The notes: generated by a model from the sequence alone, not told the origin. A stretch of DNA of 32,885 bases from Gammaproteobacteria bacterium (GCA_013286085.1 JABDGK010000014.1:12942-45826), one strand, 5' to 3'. Shown: positions 19,563 through 28,606, numbered from the stretch's first letter. Program-made: numbers and translations.

Positions 19563-19663
19563 TTTATTGACCAGATGCTGATGACATGGCAGTCAACAGA
19601 TGACAAACCTTTTTTTTCCAGTAAACTTGGGCATTATACAAAAAATCGCGAGTAGGAGCTAAT

Positions 19664-21157
19664 ATGAAATTTACAGTAAAACTGGGCGATCTAGACAAAC
19701 AACGCAAAACATCGCTCATCGTTGGAGTCACTGAAAAAGGCGAATTAAGCCCCTCAGCCAAACGTTTGGATAAAACTAGTCAAAATTTTATCAGCAAACT
19801 GCTAAAAAAAGGTGATTTTCAGGGCAAAATAGGCTCCACCCTATTACTACCTAGCGTCCCACATATTCAAGCTGATCATATTTTACTCGCTGGCTGCGGT
19901 GAAACCCTAACCGTCAATGAACGTGACTTCCGTCGTATTGTCAGTAGCAGCATCAAAGCGCTGAGCAGCAGCAGTGCCTCGCACGCGGTTTCTTACTTAG
20001 CCGAATTACAAATGGATGGCCACGATCTTGCTTGGCGCGTTAAGCAAACGGTCGAGATCTTTGTTGATACCCTATATTGTTTTCAACAATATAAAAGTAA
20101 AAAATCCACTGCTCCAGCGCTAAAAGAACTGACGATCGCCATTGCCGATAAAAAAGCACTATCTGCTTGCGAAAAAGCGTTAAAACAAGGCATCGCCATT
20201 GCCGAAAATGTCTCTTACACAAAAAACCTTGCCAACCAACCCAGCAACATTTGCACACCCTCTTACATGGCCGAACAAGCGAAAAAATTGGCAAAAGAAT
20301 ACAAAGCAATCTCTACTAAAGTTCTTGAAGAAAAAGACATGCGCAAATTAGGCATGGGCGCTTTCCTAGCCGTCGCCAAAGGCAGTGCACAAGCTCCCAA
20401 ACTCGTTTGCATCGAATACAAAGGCACAGCCAAGAAACAAGCACCGATTGCTCTCGTCGGCAAAGGCATCACCTTTGATACTGGCGGTATTTCATTAAAA
20501 CCCGCTGATGCGATGGTCGGTATGAAATACGACATGTGTGGTTCCGCCACTGTGCTCGGCACCATTAAAGCAGCTGCCGATTTAAAACTCCCTATCCATA
20601 TCGTCGGCATTTTAGCATTAGCTGAAAATATGCCGAGTGGTGTTGCCACCAAGCCGGAAGACATTGTCACCACGCTGTCTGGCCAAACCGTCGAAATTTT
20701 AAATACGGATGCTGAAGGTCGTTTAGTCTTGTGTGATGCCCTCACCTATTGCGAACGCTATAAACCCGCCGTCGTTATCGATATTGCTACCCTCACGGGT
20801 GCTGTTGTTGTTGCTTTAGGTCATCATGCAACTGGACTCTTATCCAATAATGATAAACTCGCAAAAGACTTATTGCATGCAGGCATCCAAAGTCACGATC
20901 GCGCTTGGCAATTACCGCTTTGGGAAGAGTATCAAGAACAGCTCAGAAGCCCATTCGCTGATATGTCCAACACCGGTGGTCGCATGGGCGGCACCATTAC
21001 TGCGGCGTGCTTTTTATCTCGCTTCACGAAAAAATTTACGTGGGCACATTTAGATGTAGCTGGCACAGCAGCCATGATGGGCGGCACTGATCGATATGCA
21101 ACTGGTCGTCCTGTACCCTTGTTAACACAATATTTAATTAACCAATGTGAAAAATAA
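19664..21157 (+). CDS. pepA: Leucyl aminopeptidase PepA (M17)
   Basis: This is a cytosolic hexameric dizinc/manganese exopeptidase of 497 aa (503 in E. coli). All catalytic residues are present with M17 spacing: Lys267, Asp272, Lys279, Asp290, then Asp349, Glu351 and Arg353 in the NTDAEGR signature. The N-terminal macro-like domain covers ~1-165. AGGAG lies 5 nt before the ATG. In E. coli, PepA also binds DNA at the carAB promoter and at cer sites; whether this one does cannot be read here. The pepA-holC-valS order is conserved, but a 120-bp repeat separates it from holC. Confidence 0.96.
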   Translation: MKFTVKLGDLDKQRKTSLIVGVTEKGELSPSAKRLDKTSQNFISKLLKKGDFQGKIGSTLLLPSVPHIQADHILLAGCGETLTVNERDFRRIVSSSIKALSSSSASHAVSYLAELQMDGHDLAWRVKQTVEIFVDTLYCFQQYKSKKSTAPALKELTIAIADKKALSACEKALKQGIAIAENVSYTKNLANQPSNICTPSYMAEQAKKLAKEYKAISTKVLEEKDMRKLGMGAFLAVAKGSAQAPKLVCIEYKGTAKKQAPIALVGKGITFDTGGISLKPADAMVGMKYDMCGSATVLGTIKAAADLKLPIHIVGILALAENMPSGVATKPEDIVTTLSGQTVEILNTDAEGRLVLCDALTYCERYKPAVVIDIATLTGAVVVALGHHATGLLSNNDKLAKDLLHAGIQSHDRAWQLPLWEEYQEQLRSPFADMSNTGGRMGGTITAACFLSRFTKKFTWAHLDVAGTAAMMGGTDRYATGRPVPLLTQYLINQCEK

Positions 21158-21173
21158 CTTGTAACACTCAATC

Positions 21174-21293
21174 CCCTCTCCCACTTGTGGGAGAGGGCTA
21201 GGGTGAGGGTTTATTGCTTGGCACATTTTCTACTAAAAAATGTGCCAAGCAATAAACCTTCACCCCCAACCCTTCTCCCGAACGGGAGAAGGG
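21174..21293. repeat. Triple stem-loop repeat element (copy A) between pepA and holC
   Basis: Three hairpins lie in a row. The first is an 11-bp stem CCCTCTCCCAC/GTGGGAGAGGG (21174-21197). The central one is a 22-bp perfect stem (21208-21229 with 21237-21258) around a 7-nt loop. The third is an 11-bp stem CCCTTCTCCCG/CGGGAGAAGGG (21270-21293). The same element occurs twice in reverse orientation at 30389-30656. It ends 23 bp before holC. Confidence 0.85.
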
Positions 21294-21316
21294 AGAAAGC
21301 CTAGAGTAAAATAAAC

Positions 21317-21754
21317 ATGCCAAGAATCGATTTTTACATCATTGAAGAAGCCAATCCGCAAGCACGCTTGCGATTAGCTTGTCGCTTGATTGAAAAAGCC
21401 TACAAAAATCGTCATCGCATTTATGTACATGCCGATAACCAAACGCAAGCTCATCAATTGGATGAATTGCTCTGGACATATCGCGAAGATAGTTTTTTAC
21501 CACATAATTTATACGGCGATGGCCCAGAACCCGCACCCCCCATCCAAATTGGTTTTGGTGCCACACCGGAAAAACACCGTGATATTTTAATTAATTTAAG
21601 CAGTACCATTCCAGACTTTTATCCGCAATTTACGCGCTTACTTGAAATTATTACCGCCGAACCTGACATTCAAACTTGTGGACGTGAACATTATCGTCAG
21701 TACCGTGCACAAAGCTATGAAATTACTACTCATAAACTACAAACTGTTGAATAG
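21317..21754 (+). CDS. holC: DNA polymerase III subunit chi
   Basis: This 145-aa protein (147 in E. coli) has the HolC fold pattern: RIDFYI at the start, [21 protein letters not shown] (residues 21-41), DELLWTY-x-x-DSFLPH (48-61) and PPIQIGFG (73-80). Chi joins psi in the clamp-loader complex and binds the C-terminal tail of SSB, linking the replisome to single-stranded DNA. It sits 8 bp before valS, as in E. coli. The ribosome site is weak (AGAG ~11 nt upstream) and the leader is shared with the triple-hairpin repeat. Confidence 0.92.
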   Translation: MPRIDFYIIEEANPQARLRLACRLIEKAYKNRHRIYVHADNQTQAHQLDELLWTYREDSFLPHNLYGDGPEPAPPIQIGFGATPEKHRDILINLSSTIPDFYPQFTRLLEIITAEPDIQTCGREHYRQYRAQSYEITTHKLQTVE

Positions 21755-21762
21755 AAGATCCC

Positions 21763-24528
21763 ATGGAAAAACTTTACGACCCCAAATTAATCGAACAAAA
21801 CTGGTATCAAAACTGGGAAAAAAATAATTATTTTTCCCCGCGTGGTGACAACAAACCTTATTGCATCATGCTGCCACCACCCAATGTGACTGGCAGCTTG
21901 CACATGGGGCATGGCTTTGGTTCCACACTGATGGATACGCTGACTCGCTATCATCAAATGTGCGGCGATACAACACTTTGGCAACCGGGTACGGATCACG
22001 CAGGTATTGCAACGCAAATGGTGGTTGAACGCCAATTAATGATTCAAGGCAAGTCACGTCACGATTTAGGTCGCGAAAAATTTGTTGAAAAAGTCTGGGA
22101 ATGGAAAAAAGAATCTGGCGGCAACATTACTCGCCAATTTCGACGTCTAGGTGCGTCATTAGATTGGCAGCGCGAACGCTTTACCATGGATGAAACGTTA
22201 TCGCGTGCCGTTCGCGAAGCATTTATTCGCCTGCACGATGAAAACTTAATTTATCGCGGCACACGTCTTGTCAACTGGGATCCGAAATTATTAACAGCGA
22301 TTTCTGATCTTGAAGTAGTGAGCACTGAAGAAGAAGGTAAATTGTGGCATATTCGCTATCCCCTAGTGGAAGGTCATGGCCACGTGACTGTTGCGACCAC
22401 ACGTCCTGAAACATTACTCGGTGACGTTGCAGTTGCTGTGAATCCGCATGATGAACGCTACCAACACTTAATCGGCAAGCAAGTACAATTGCCGCTGACG
22501 GGCCGCACTATTCCCATTATTGCTGATGATTATGTCGAAAAAGATTTCGGCAGTGGTTGCGTTAAAATCACACCAGCACATGATTTCAATGACTATGCTG
22601 TTGGCCAACGTCATTCACTTGCGTCCATTAATATTTTCACACCCGATGCACATATCAACGAAAATGCACCGAAAAATTATCAAGGCTTGGAACGGTTTGC
22701 CGCGCGCGAACAAATTATCAAAGATCTCGACGTTGTCGGCTTACTCGAAAAAATTGACAAACACATGTCAAAAATTCCACGCGGCGATCGCTCGGGTGTT
22801 GTCATCGAACCTTACCTGACCGAACAATGGTATATGCGCATGAAGCCGCTGGCAGAACCTGCCATTGCGGCTGTCGCAAATGGTAATATGACATTTGTCC
22901 CCGAAAATTGGAGCAAAACCTATTTCCAATGGTTAAACAACATTGAAGATTGGTGTATCAGTCGTCAGCTTTGGTGGGGTCATCGTATTCCGGCTTGGTA
23001 TGATGAAGCAGGGAAAATTTATGTTGGCCATGATGAAGCGGATGTCCGTCAACGTCACCAACTCGATGCTACCATTAAATTACGCCAAGATGAGGATGTA
23101 TTAGATACGTGGTTCTCATCCGCATTATGGCCTTTTTCAACGCTAGGTTGGCCAGAACAAACCCCAGATCTGCAAAAATTCTATCCGACCAGTGTGTTAG
23201 TCACCGGGTTCGATATTATTTTCTTCTGGGTCGCCCGCATGATCATGATGGGACTGAAATTCACCGGCCAAGTGCCGTTCAAAGAAGTTTACATTCACGG
23301 TTTGATTTGCGACGCCGACGGGCAAAAAATGTCAAAATCAAAAGGAAATGTCTTAGATCCGCTCGATTTAATTGATGGCATTAGTTTACATGATCTCGTT
23401 GAAAAGCGCACTTATGGTTTAATGCAGCCCGCCATGGCACAAAAAATCGAAAAAGCCACTACGAAGCAATTCCCTGAAGGCATTGCGGCACACGGTACCG
23501 ATGCGTTACGTTTCACCTTCTGCTCCATTGCAACCTATGGCCGCGAAATTCGTTTTGATCTTGGCCGCTTAGAAGGTTACCGTAATTTCTGCAACAAATT
23601 ATGGAATGCCGCACGTTACGTTATGATGAACACAGAAGGTCAAGATAATGGCATCGATAACAACAAGATGATGCTATCTTTACCTGATCGATGGATTTTG
23701 TCGCGTTTACAAACAACTATCAACGATATCCATGCGGCTTTTACCAGCTATCGCTTTGATTTAATTGCCCAAGCTATTTATGAATTCACCTGGAATGAAT
23801 TCTGCGACTGGTATTTGGAATTATCCAAACCGATTTTACTCTCAGCGAATAGTACACCTGAAGAATTGCGTGGCACCCGACACACGCTTGTCAACGTACT
23901 AGAAACACTGTTACGCTTAATGCATCCATTAATGCCGTTTATTACTGAAGAGATTTGGCAACGTGTGGGTCCTTTAGCCGGTAAATCTGGCAACACCATC
24001 ATGTTACAAGCCTATCCCCAAGTAGAAACCGCATTACAAAATGCCGATGTTGATACAGAAATGGAATGGGTTAAAAATGTCATTGTCGCTGTCAGAACTA
24101 TCCGCAGTGAAATGAATATTGCCCCCGGCAAACCATTACCCATCTTATTTAACAAAGGTAATGAGCTAGATAAAAAGCGCTTCAATAACAATGAGCATTT
24201 GGTTAAGACATTAGGCCGTTTTGAATCGGTTATTTGGTTAAAAGCCGGCGATACGATTCCTGATTCTGCTACTGGCTTAGTGGGTAACTTAGAAATTTTA
24301 ATCCCAATGGCAGGATTAATTGATAAAAAAGAAGAATCAGCACGGCTCAATCGTGAAATTGCCAAATTGGCAAAAGAAACAGAGCGCGCAGAAAGCAAAT
24401 TGCAAAACCCGAGCTTTATTGATAAAGCGCCAAGTGATGTGGTTGCTAAAGAACGTGATAAGCTCATGGAATTGAAAGGAACCTTAGAAAAACTGCAGCA
24501 GCAATTGGAAAAAATTTCAAGTTTATAG
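21763..24528 (+). CDS. valS: Valyl-tRNA synthetase
   Basis: This class I synthetase of 921 aa (951 in E. coli) charges tRNA(Val). The ATP-binding HIGH-type motif is HMGHG at 47-51 (after PPPNVTGSL). The KMSKS motif lies at 522-526. The editing CP1 domain, with [13 protein letters not shown], is at ~205-220. [22 protein letters not shown] and the anticodon-binding helical domain follow. The last ~65 residues form the charged coiled-coil arm typical of ValRS. It starts 8 bp after holC and is followed by a strong palindrome. Confidence 0.97.
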   Translation: MEKLYDPKLIEQNWYQNWEKNNYFSPRGDNKPYCIMLPPPNVTGSLHMGHGFGSTLMDTLTRYHQMCGDTTLWQPGTDHAGIATQMVVERQLMIQGKSRHDLGREKFVEKVWEWKKESGGNITRQFRRLGASLDWQRERFTMDETLSRAVREAFIRLHDENLIYRGTRLVNWDPKLLTAISDLEVVSTEEEGKLWHIRYPLVEGHGHVTVATTRPETLLGDVAVAVNPHDERYQHLIGKQVQLPLTGRTIPIIADDYVEKDFGSGCVKITPAHDFNDYAVGQRHSLASINIFTPDAHINENAPKNYQGLERFAAREQIIKDLDVVGLLEKIDKHMSKIPRGDRSGVVIEPYLTEQWYMRMKPLAEPAIAAVANGNMTFVPENWSKTYFQWLNNIEDWCISRQLWWGHRIPAWYDEAGKIYVGHDEADVRQRHQLDATIKLRQDEDVLDTWFSSALWPFSTLGWPEQTPDLQKFYPTSVLVTGFDIIFFWVARMIMMGLKFTGQVPFKEVYIHGLICDADGQKMSKSKGNVLDPLDLIDGISLHDLVEKRTYGLMQPAMAQKIEKATTKQFPEGIAAHGTDALRFTFCSIATYGREIRFDLGRLEGYRNFCNKLWNAARYVMMNTEGQDNGIDNNKMMLSLPDRWILSRLQTTINDIHAAFTSYRFDLIAQAIYEFTWNEFCDWYLELSKPILLSANSTPEELRGTRHTLVNVLETLLRLMHPLMPFITEEIWQRVGPLAGKSGNTIMLQAYPQVETALQNADVDTEMEWVKNVIVAVRTIRSEMNIAPGKPLPILFNKGNELDKKRFNNNEHLVKTLGRFESVIWLKAGDTIPDSATGLVGNLEILIPMAGLIDKKEESARLNREIAKLAKETERAESKLQNPSFIDKAPSDVVAKERDKLMELKGTLEKLQQQLEKISSL

Positions 24529-24547
24529 AAGCGCAGCATGTCATGCT

Positions 24548-24625
24548 GGTGGACACGCTGCGCTTTGTCCACCCTACGTTGATTAGAGTAGAATCGTAGG
24601 GTGGACAAAGCGCAGCGTGTCCACC
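24548..24625. repeat. 31-bp perfect inverted repeat (GGTGGACACGCTGCGC type, copy 1)
   Basis: The arms 24548-24578 and 24595-24625 are perfect reverse complements around a 16-nt loop, and a few wobble pairs extend them outwards. It lies 19 bp after the valS stop and 57 bp before the next ATG. No clean T-run follows, so it is more likely a dispersed palindrome that may also act as a terminator. A rearranged relative lies at 25486-25570. Confidence 0.85.
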
Positions 24626-24682
24626 GGCTTTATGGAAATACCAAGATGGTGATCCATTCACATACCAGGGAGGAACGTGCAT

Positions 24683-25477
24683 ATGAGTTTAAGCATTCGA
24701 AGCGGCCTACACGAAGAACCCAGCAGAATCCAACAATTAAAATCTTGGCTGAAAAAACAAGCCACCTCGACACCATTCCAAGCTATTATCAGTACGACAG
24801 AAGGTCTTAGTCTAGGCACATCCGCATTAAATTTTTTCGATAAAATAACATCATTCACCAATATTTCCGGGGAAGCATTAGCCGCCGCAAGCTGGGCAAA
24901 GTATAGCGCCTCCGGAATGGTGACTATTATCATGGCTTATATGACATTTAAATATGTTCATACCAATATCAAAAACATGCATCAACACGGCCAACAAGTC
25001 AGCGATTTACAAGACACAACCGAAGAACTCACGACCCACATCACCGAATTAGAAAAAATAATGTTGCTTAACCATGAGTTCTCTAAACAACTACTCAAGG
25101 TATTAAAAGCACAAGCAGAAGATCCTAAACTTGTCGCTGCATTTGCTAATCTTGAAAAAGAATTAACAGCTGGCTTTGTTGCCATTCAAAATAAACCAAA
25201 AAAGCCTGTAAAAAAAGCGGCAGAATCAAAAGAAGAGGATGTGGTAGATCAAGATGATTTTGTAGTAGTTAGCGCACCAGCTCAGCCACCCGTGTCAACA
25301 TCACATACTCGATCATTACTTTCGTTTTCACCACCACCGTCACCGGTAAGCCGCAGCCATGCGCATCGTTTTTTTACTGCAACGTCACCCAACCATGGGG
25401 CTATTGAATTGCAAAATCTCAACGTTCAAGTTGATTCAAGTGCGGAACACGTCAGTCATCGCGCAGTCGCACAATAA
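24683..25477 (+). CDS. Unknown protein with hydrophobic segment, coiled coil and Pro/Ser-rich tail (264 aa)
   Basis: No family is recognised. Residues ~1-60 are amphipathic with one short hydrophobic stretch. A moderately hydrophobic segment at ~64-92 (SGEALAAASWAKYSASGMVTI) may span a membrane. Residues ~104-170 form a strong heptad-like coiled coil (DLQDTTEELTTHITELEKIM). A Lys-rich linker (KPKKPVKKAA) and the acidic stretch EEDVVDQDDFVVVS (185-197) come next. The tail is Pro/Ser/His-rich and looks disordered. The ATG at 24683 has GGGAGGA 8 nt upstream, better than the GTG two codons earlier. It is flanked on both sides by the GGTGGACACGC repeat. A secreted, host-acting role is conceivable from composition but unproven. 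Confidence 0.65.
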   Translation: MSLSIRSGLHEEPSRIQQLKSWLKKQATSTPFQAIISTTEGLSLGTSALNFFDKITSFTNISGEALAAASWAKYSASGMVTIIMAYMTFKYVHTNIKNMHQHGQQVSDLQDTTEELTTHITELEKIMLLNHEFSKQLLKVLKAQAEDPKLVAAFANLEKELTAGFVAIQNKPKKPVKKAAESKEEDVVDQDDFVVVSAPAQPPVSTSHTRSLLSFSPPPSPVSRSHAHRFFTATSPNHGAIELQNLNVQVDSSAEHVSHRAVAQ

Positions 25478-25485
25478 TCGAGAGC

Positions 25486-25570
25486 GCAGCGTGTCCACCG
25501 TACAAGCTGGTGGACACGCTTGCGGAGTTTACCCCGTTATGCTTTTAAACGGGGCTTTGTCCACCCTACG
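25486..25570. repeat. Rearranged copy 2 of the GGTGGACACGC palindrome
   Basis: A short stem AGCGTGTCCACC/GGTGGACACGCT (25488-25499 with 25509-25520) is followed by a 33-bp insert. The insert contributes to a small CCCCGTT/AACGGGG hairpin (25532-25554). The repeat then resumes with GCTTTGTCCACCCTACG (25554-25570), identical to copy 1. It lies between two convergent genes, so it could stop transcription from both. Confidence 0.75.
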
Positions 25571-25580
25571 ATTCTATCTA

Positions 25581-26354
25581 TTAATTATTAATATCTTCGC
25601 TATCATCAATCCGATTCGTTGAAATATGCATGACACCGCTAATTCTATCTGCTGGCAAATCGCGCAAATAAACAGAAAAATCCAACGTTGAATATTTTTC
25701 TTCGTACTCCGCAATACTCACCATAAAAAATGGCGTAAATTCTTTTTTATCTAACAATAATCTTTTTGAAAATCCAGTAAGGCATTCCAACTGCACGACA
25801 TTGCAATCGCTTTTAATCGCAATCATGCCTAAATTGACAGTCACAATTTCCATCCAATACGAATAAACAATATGACAAATAATTTTTTTCATCGCAGATG
25901 CATCGTGCTGATATTTAGCAAGCAACGTTTGCAATCCAAAAAACTCACTCACTTCTTTTTTTAAATTACTCGTCTCATCCAACAGATCCACACACGCTGT
26001 AATTAAAATATCAGCGTTTAACATACTAACCTTGTCGGCTGTTGCAACACCGGCCGTAATGTGTGGATGACCATTATCATATGTTAATTCAAAATCACCT
26101 TGCGCAATTAAATTAGCATACTTCTGAATCCAGCGTTCTTTTTTACTTTGTGGAACGACGCAAATGATTTTGCTTTCATGATCAACAGGAATGTCATAAT
26201 AAAATGGGAAATCAAAAAACAAATCATTTAATTTTTCTAAACACCCTTGCGATGCTTCTGCCACAGCGATTTTACTGGCATGTAATAAGCGGGAATGATG
26301 CGCCTTGTCATAATATTTGAGATTGTCCAAATATTCGATGAACTCGGTTTTCAT
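25581..26354 (-). CDS. Unknown soluble protein (257 aa)
   Basis: I recognise no family. The composition is that of a globular cytosolic protein: mixed alpha/beta, no signal peptide, and no clear membrane helix beyond a moderately hydrophobic stretch near IVTVNLGMIAI. The central block DNGHPHITAGVATADKV could be a loop with functional His residues, but I cannot link it to an enzyme. The ATG at 26354 has AAGGA 7 nt upstream; a longer frame from 26411 has no ribosome site. It lies 111 bp downstream of the phosphatase gene on the same strand, and its stop is 10 bp from the palindromic repeat. Probably a lineage-specific gene. Confidence 0.6.
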   Translation of the reverse strand: MKTEFIEYLDNLKYYDKAHHSRLLHASKIAVAEASQGCLEKLNDLFFDFPFYYDIPVDHESKIICVVPQSKKERWIQKYANLIAQGDFELTYDNGHPHITAGVATADKVSMLNADILITACVDLLDETSNLKKEVSEFFGLQTLLAKYQHDASAMKKIICHIVYSYWMEIVTVNLGMIAIKSDCNVVQLECLTGFSKRLLLDKKEFTPFFMVSIAEYEEKYSTLDFSVYLRDLPADRISGVMHISTNRIDDSEDINN

Positions 26355-26465
26355 AAGGCATCCTTCACTTTGAAAATGGACGGTTAGCCTATTATAAACC
26401 GAAATCCACAAAGATGCCGAATTTATCTAAAAAACCCTTTAAATATCATGTGATTAGAATGTGCT

Positions 26466-27089
26466 TCACGGCTTGATATTCCATTGCAAGCAGTCCCACT
26501 GCTCAGAAGACAATTTTTTCTCGAACACACATAATGCGCCTGTTGATATTTTAATCCGGTGTTTTGCAGAAAAAGTCGTAAAATCACCCGTTAAATACGG
26601 CGAAAATCGAGCAATGCCATTACTGGTGATAACTAAAATAATTTTTTCTGCATAATCACGTATGAGCTTAACAGAGAAATCCTGCCAGTTTTTAATGATG
26701 TCATGTGGATCCACTTTCCAGCCATTCGGTACTGTGGCTTGGGTTTCCCATGTGAGCAGTACCTCTGCACCTAACCTGGCAATGACTTTATCTTCTGGCT
26801 GATTCTCATCAGGACCATAATCAATTTCATTAAAAATCGAGAGCGCATCAGTCGGCAAGTTGGTTTGCATGGCAATCTGGGCTTGTTCCGCCGTTTGTAT
26901 TGCGCGCTTTAGCGTTGAAGTAAAAATAACATCGGGAATCCAATTATGTTGTTTAAGATAAGCACCTAATTTCTGTCCCTGCAGCAGACCACTCTCAACC
27001 AAGGGTAAATCGGTAGTACCAACTCGTGTGACAATCTCGCCAGGTCTGAACGTGTTGCCATGACGAGCAATCAATAATCGCGTGGTCAT
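26466..27089 (-). CDS. Histidine-phosphatase-fold protein lacking the second catalytic His
   Basis: The N-terminus carries the RHG motif of the phosphoglycerate-mutase/histidine phosphatase superfamily (LLIARHGNT, His10 as phospho-acceptor). Arg62 (LKRAIQTAE) and the acidic NEIDYG motif (Glu88) are also present. The second conserved His, usually in a VSHG-type motif, is replaced by ITSNG (residues 155-158 region), so the protein may be a variant or weak phosphatase. The start codon overlaps the kdsB stop by 4 bp, so the two are probably co-translated. A link to sugar-phosphate or Kdo metabolism is suggested only by that overlap. Confidence 0.8.
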   Translation of the reverse strand: MTTRLLIARHGNTFRPGEIVTRVGTTDLPLVESGLLQGQKLGAYLKQHNWIPDVIFTSTLKRAIQTAEQAQIAMQTNLPTDALSIFNEIDYGPDENQPEDKVIARLGAEVLLTWETQATVPNGWKVDPHDIIKNWQDFSVKLIRDYAEKIILVITSNGIARFSPYLTGDFTTFSAKHRIKISTGALCVFEKKLSSEQWDCLQWNIKP

Positions 27090-27907
27090 ATTGAGTCACT
27101 TCCTCGCTCACCCTGTTTGGCAATCAACTCTTCAGCACGGGCAATGTCTTCTGGGCTATCAATACCTGACATATTAGCACGACCCTTGAAATCAACTGGA
27201 ACGCAGCGGATGGTATAACCGTTTTCTAATAGACGTAATTGTTCAAGCCCTTCTAATTTCTCAAATTTGCTTTCCGGTAGCGTAATGTATTTTTCTAGCA
27301 TATCGAGAGAATAGCCATACAAACCAATATGCCGAAAAATAGGACTTTTATCGCTTTGTTTCCGCAAATCATTCTCTTTGCGCATGGCAGGAATAATATT
27401 TTTACTAAACCAATAAGCATTACCCGTTTGTTCATCAAAAGTCGCTGTGGTACCGCTAAACGGTGTGACTAGTTTGTTCTGTCGCAGCTTATCTAACTGT
27501 TCCCAAGTCAGTTGCGTCACGGGAGTAACGGCATCACAAGGTAATGCAGTAAAAGCCTCAATCATCGCTCGCAAAAAATCCGGCGGCGTTAATGGCGCAT
27601 CACCTTGCATGTTGAGAATGAAATCAGGTTTGTCTTTCATCTGGCGCACCGCTTCCGCTACACGGTCTGTGCCGCTTGGAGATTCTGGTGGTGTCATTAA
27701 TGAGGTAACACCCATCTCGTGACAGTGTTGCGTGATTCGGTCATCATCCGTAGCAACGACTACCGATACATTCTTTAACCCATCAGCTGCCGCCCTTGAT
27801 AAACTCACGACACGTTGTAACATCGTTTGGCCACTGATCATCACCAACGGTTTTCCTGGTAATCGGGTCGAAGCATAACGAGCCGGTATAACAATCACTG
27901 TTTTCAT
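27086..27907 (-). CDS. kdsB: 3-deoxy-manno-octulosonate cytidylyltransferase (CMP-Kdo synthetase)
   Basis: KdsB activates Kdo with CTP to CMP-Kdo for lipid A inner-core assembly. The nucleotide-binding start VIPARYASTRLPGKPL (7-22) and the NMQGDAPLTPPDFLRAMIEA region match the family. Other conserved blocks are RHIGLYGYS, LPESKFEKLEGLEQLRLLENGY and the C-terminal GIDSPEDIARAE. At 273 aa it is ~20 residues longer than E. coli KdsB, mostly at the ends. It lies 24 bp after the zeta-like gene and overlaps the phosphatase gene by 4 bp, so the three look like one transcript. Confidence 0.95.
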   Translation of the reverse strand: MKTVIVIPARYASTRLPGKPLVMISGQTMLQRVVSLSRAAADGLKNVSVVVATDDDRITQHCHEMGVTSLMTPPESPSGTDRVAEAVRQMKDKPDFILNMQGDAPLTPPDFLRAMIEAFTALPCDAVTPVTQLTWEQLDKLRQNKLVTPFSGTTATFDEQTGNAYWFSKNIIPAMRKENDLRKQSDKSPIFRHIGLYGYSLDMLEKYITLPESKFEKLEGLEQLRLLENGYTIRCVPVDFKGRANMSGIDSPEDIARAEELIAKQGERGSDSI

Positions 27908-27931
27908 TGCAAAATCCCGAGATTTAAAAAA

Positions 27932-28606
27932 TTATTCCAGTATAGGTTCTAACGCATTATTATTTTCATAAAAAAAACACCTATCCGAAACATCTTTAAT
28001 TTCTGGCAATAACTTAGAAACTGCTTCATGTCGTTGCATGAGTATTTCGATAGGCAAATGTCTTTTCGTTATTTTTTCTCTTTCTTGTGCACGTGAAATC
28101 GCAACTTCCTGATCACAGGTTAAAATATGTGTATCGATTTTATAGCCGAGCATTTTTGTATAACGTACAAATTGTAATGAATCGGATGTAGCAAATGATC
28201 TGATATAAATAATATTATATCGCGCAATGAAAGCCTTTAAGAGTATTTCATTTGCGAGTTGACGTGCGGGCAATTCCCAGCACTCAAATGCTTTGACAGG
28301 ATTGATATGAGCGTCTTCTCGATACTGTGGAATGGCTTGCATCACCAAATCGGGGTCATGAAGAACAGCATCGATTGGCAGCTGTCCTTTTATTTTTAAG
28401 TGTTCATAAAGAAACGATTTTCCAGAACCGGGGCCTCCGCCAATTGCAAACAGCTTAGGCTCCGCTTGTTTCTTTTCATTGGCAGTCATGAGAAATTGAT
28501 CTGTTATCTTTTCTCTAAGGAATTGATCTTCGACTTCTGGTAAAGAATCCAAACTCAGTAAACTTCTTAGATGTTCGATCATCTCTTGGGTTAGATTGTG
28601 GTTCAT
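27932..28606 (-). CDS. Zeta-toxin-like P-loop kinase (224 aa)
   Basis: The Walker A motif GGGPGSGKS spans residues 56-64. An LHDPDLVMQAIPQY segment (82-95) matches the substrate-side Asp region of zeta toxins, and an Arg-rich SRAQEREKITKRHLP lid region (171-185) is present. Zeta toxins (zeta, PezT) phosphorylate UDP-N-acetylamino sugars and are held in check by epsilon/PezA antitoxins. No antitoxin gene adjoins: upstream is a divergent membrane-protein gene and downstream is kdsB. It may instead be a housekeeping-type zeta-fold kinase or an effector. The ribosome site is weak. Confidence 0.72.
   Translation of the reverse strand: MNHNLTQEMIEHLRSLLSLDSLPEVEDQFLREKITDQFLMTANEKKQAEPKLFAIGGGPGSGKSFLYEHLKIKGQLPIDAVLHDPDLVMQAIPQYREDAHINPVKAFECWELPARQLANEILLKAFIARYNIIYIRSFATSDSLQFVRYTKMLGYKIDTHILTCDQEVAISRAQEREKITKRHLPIEILMQRHEAVSKLLPEIKDVSDRCFFYENNNALEPILE

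Noticed and set aside
21158-21316. CRISPR array suspected from repeated CCCTCTCCC/GGGAGAAGGG strings
   Set aside because: The units are paired hairpins, not regularly spaced direct repeats with unique spacers, and no cas genes are present.
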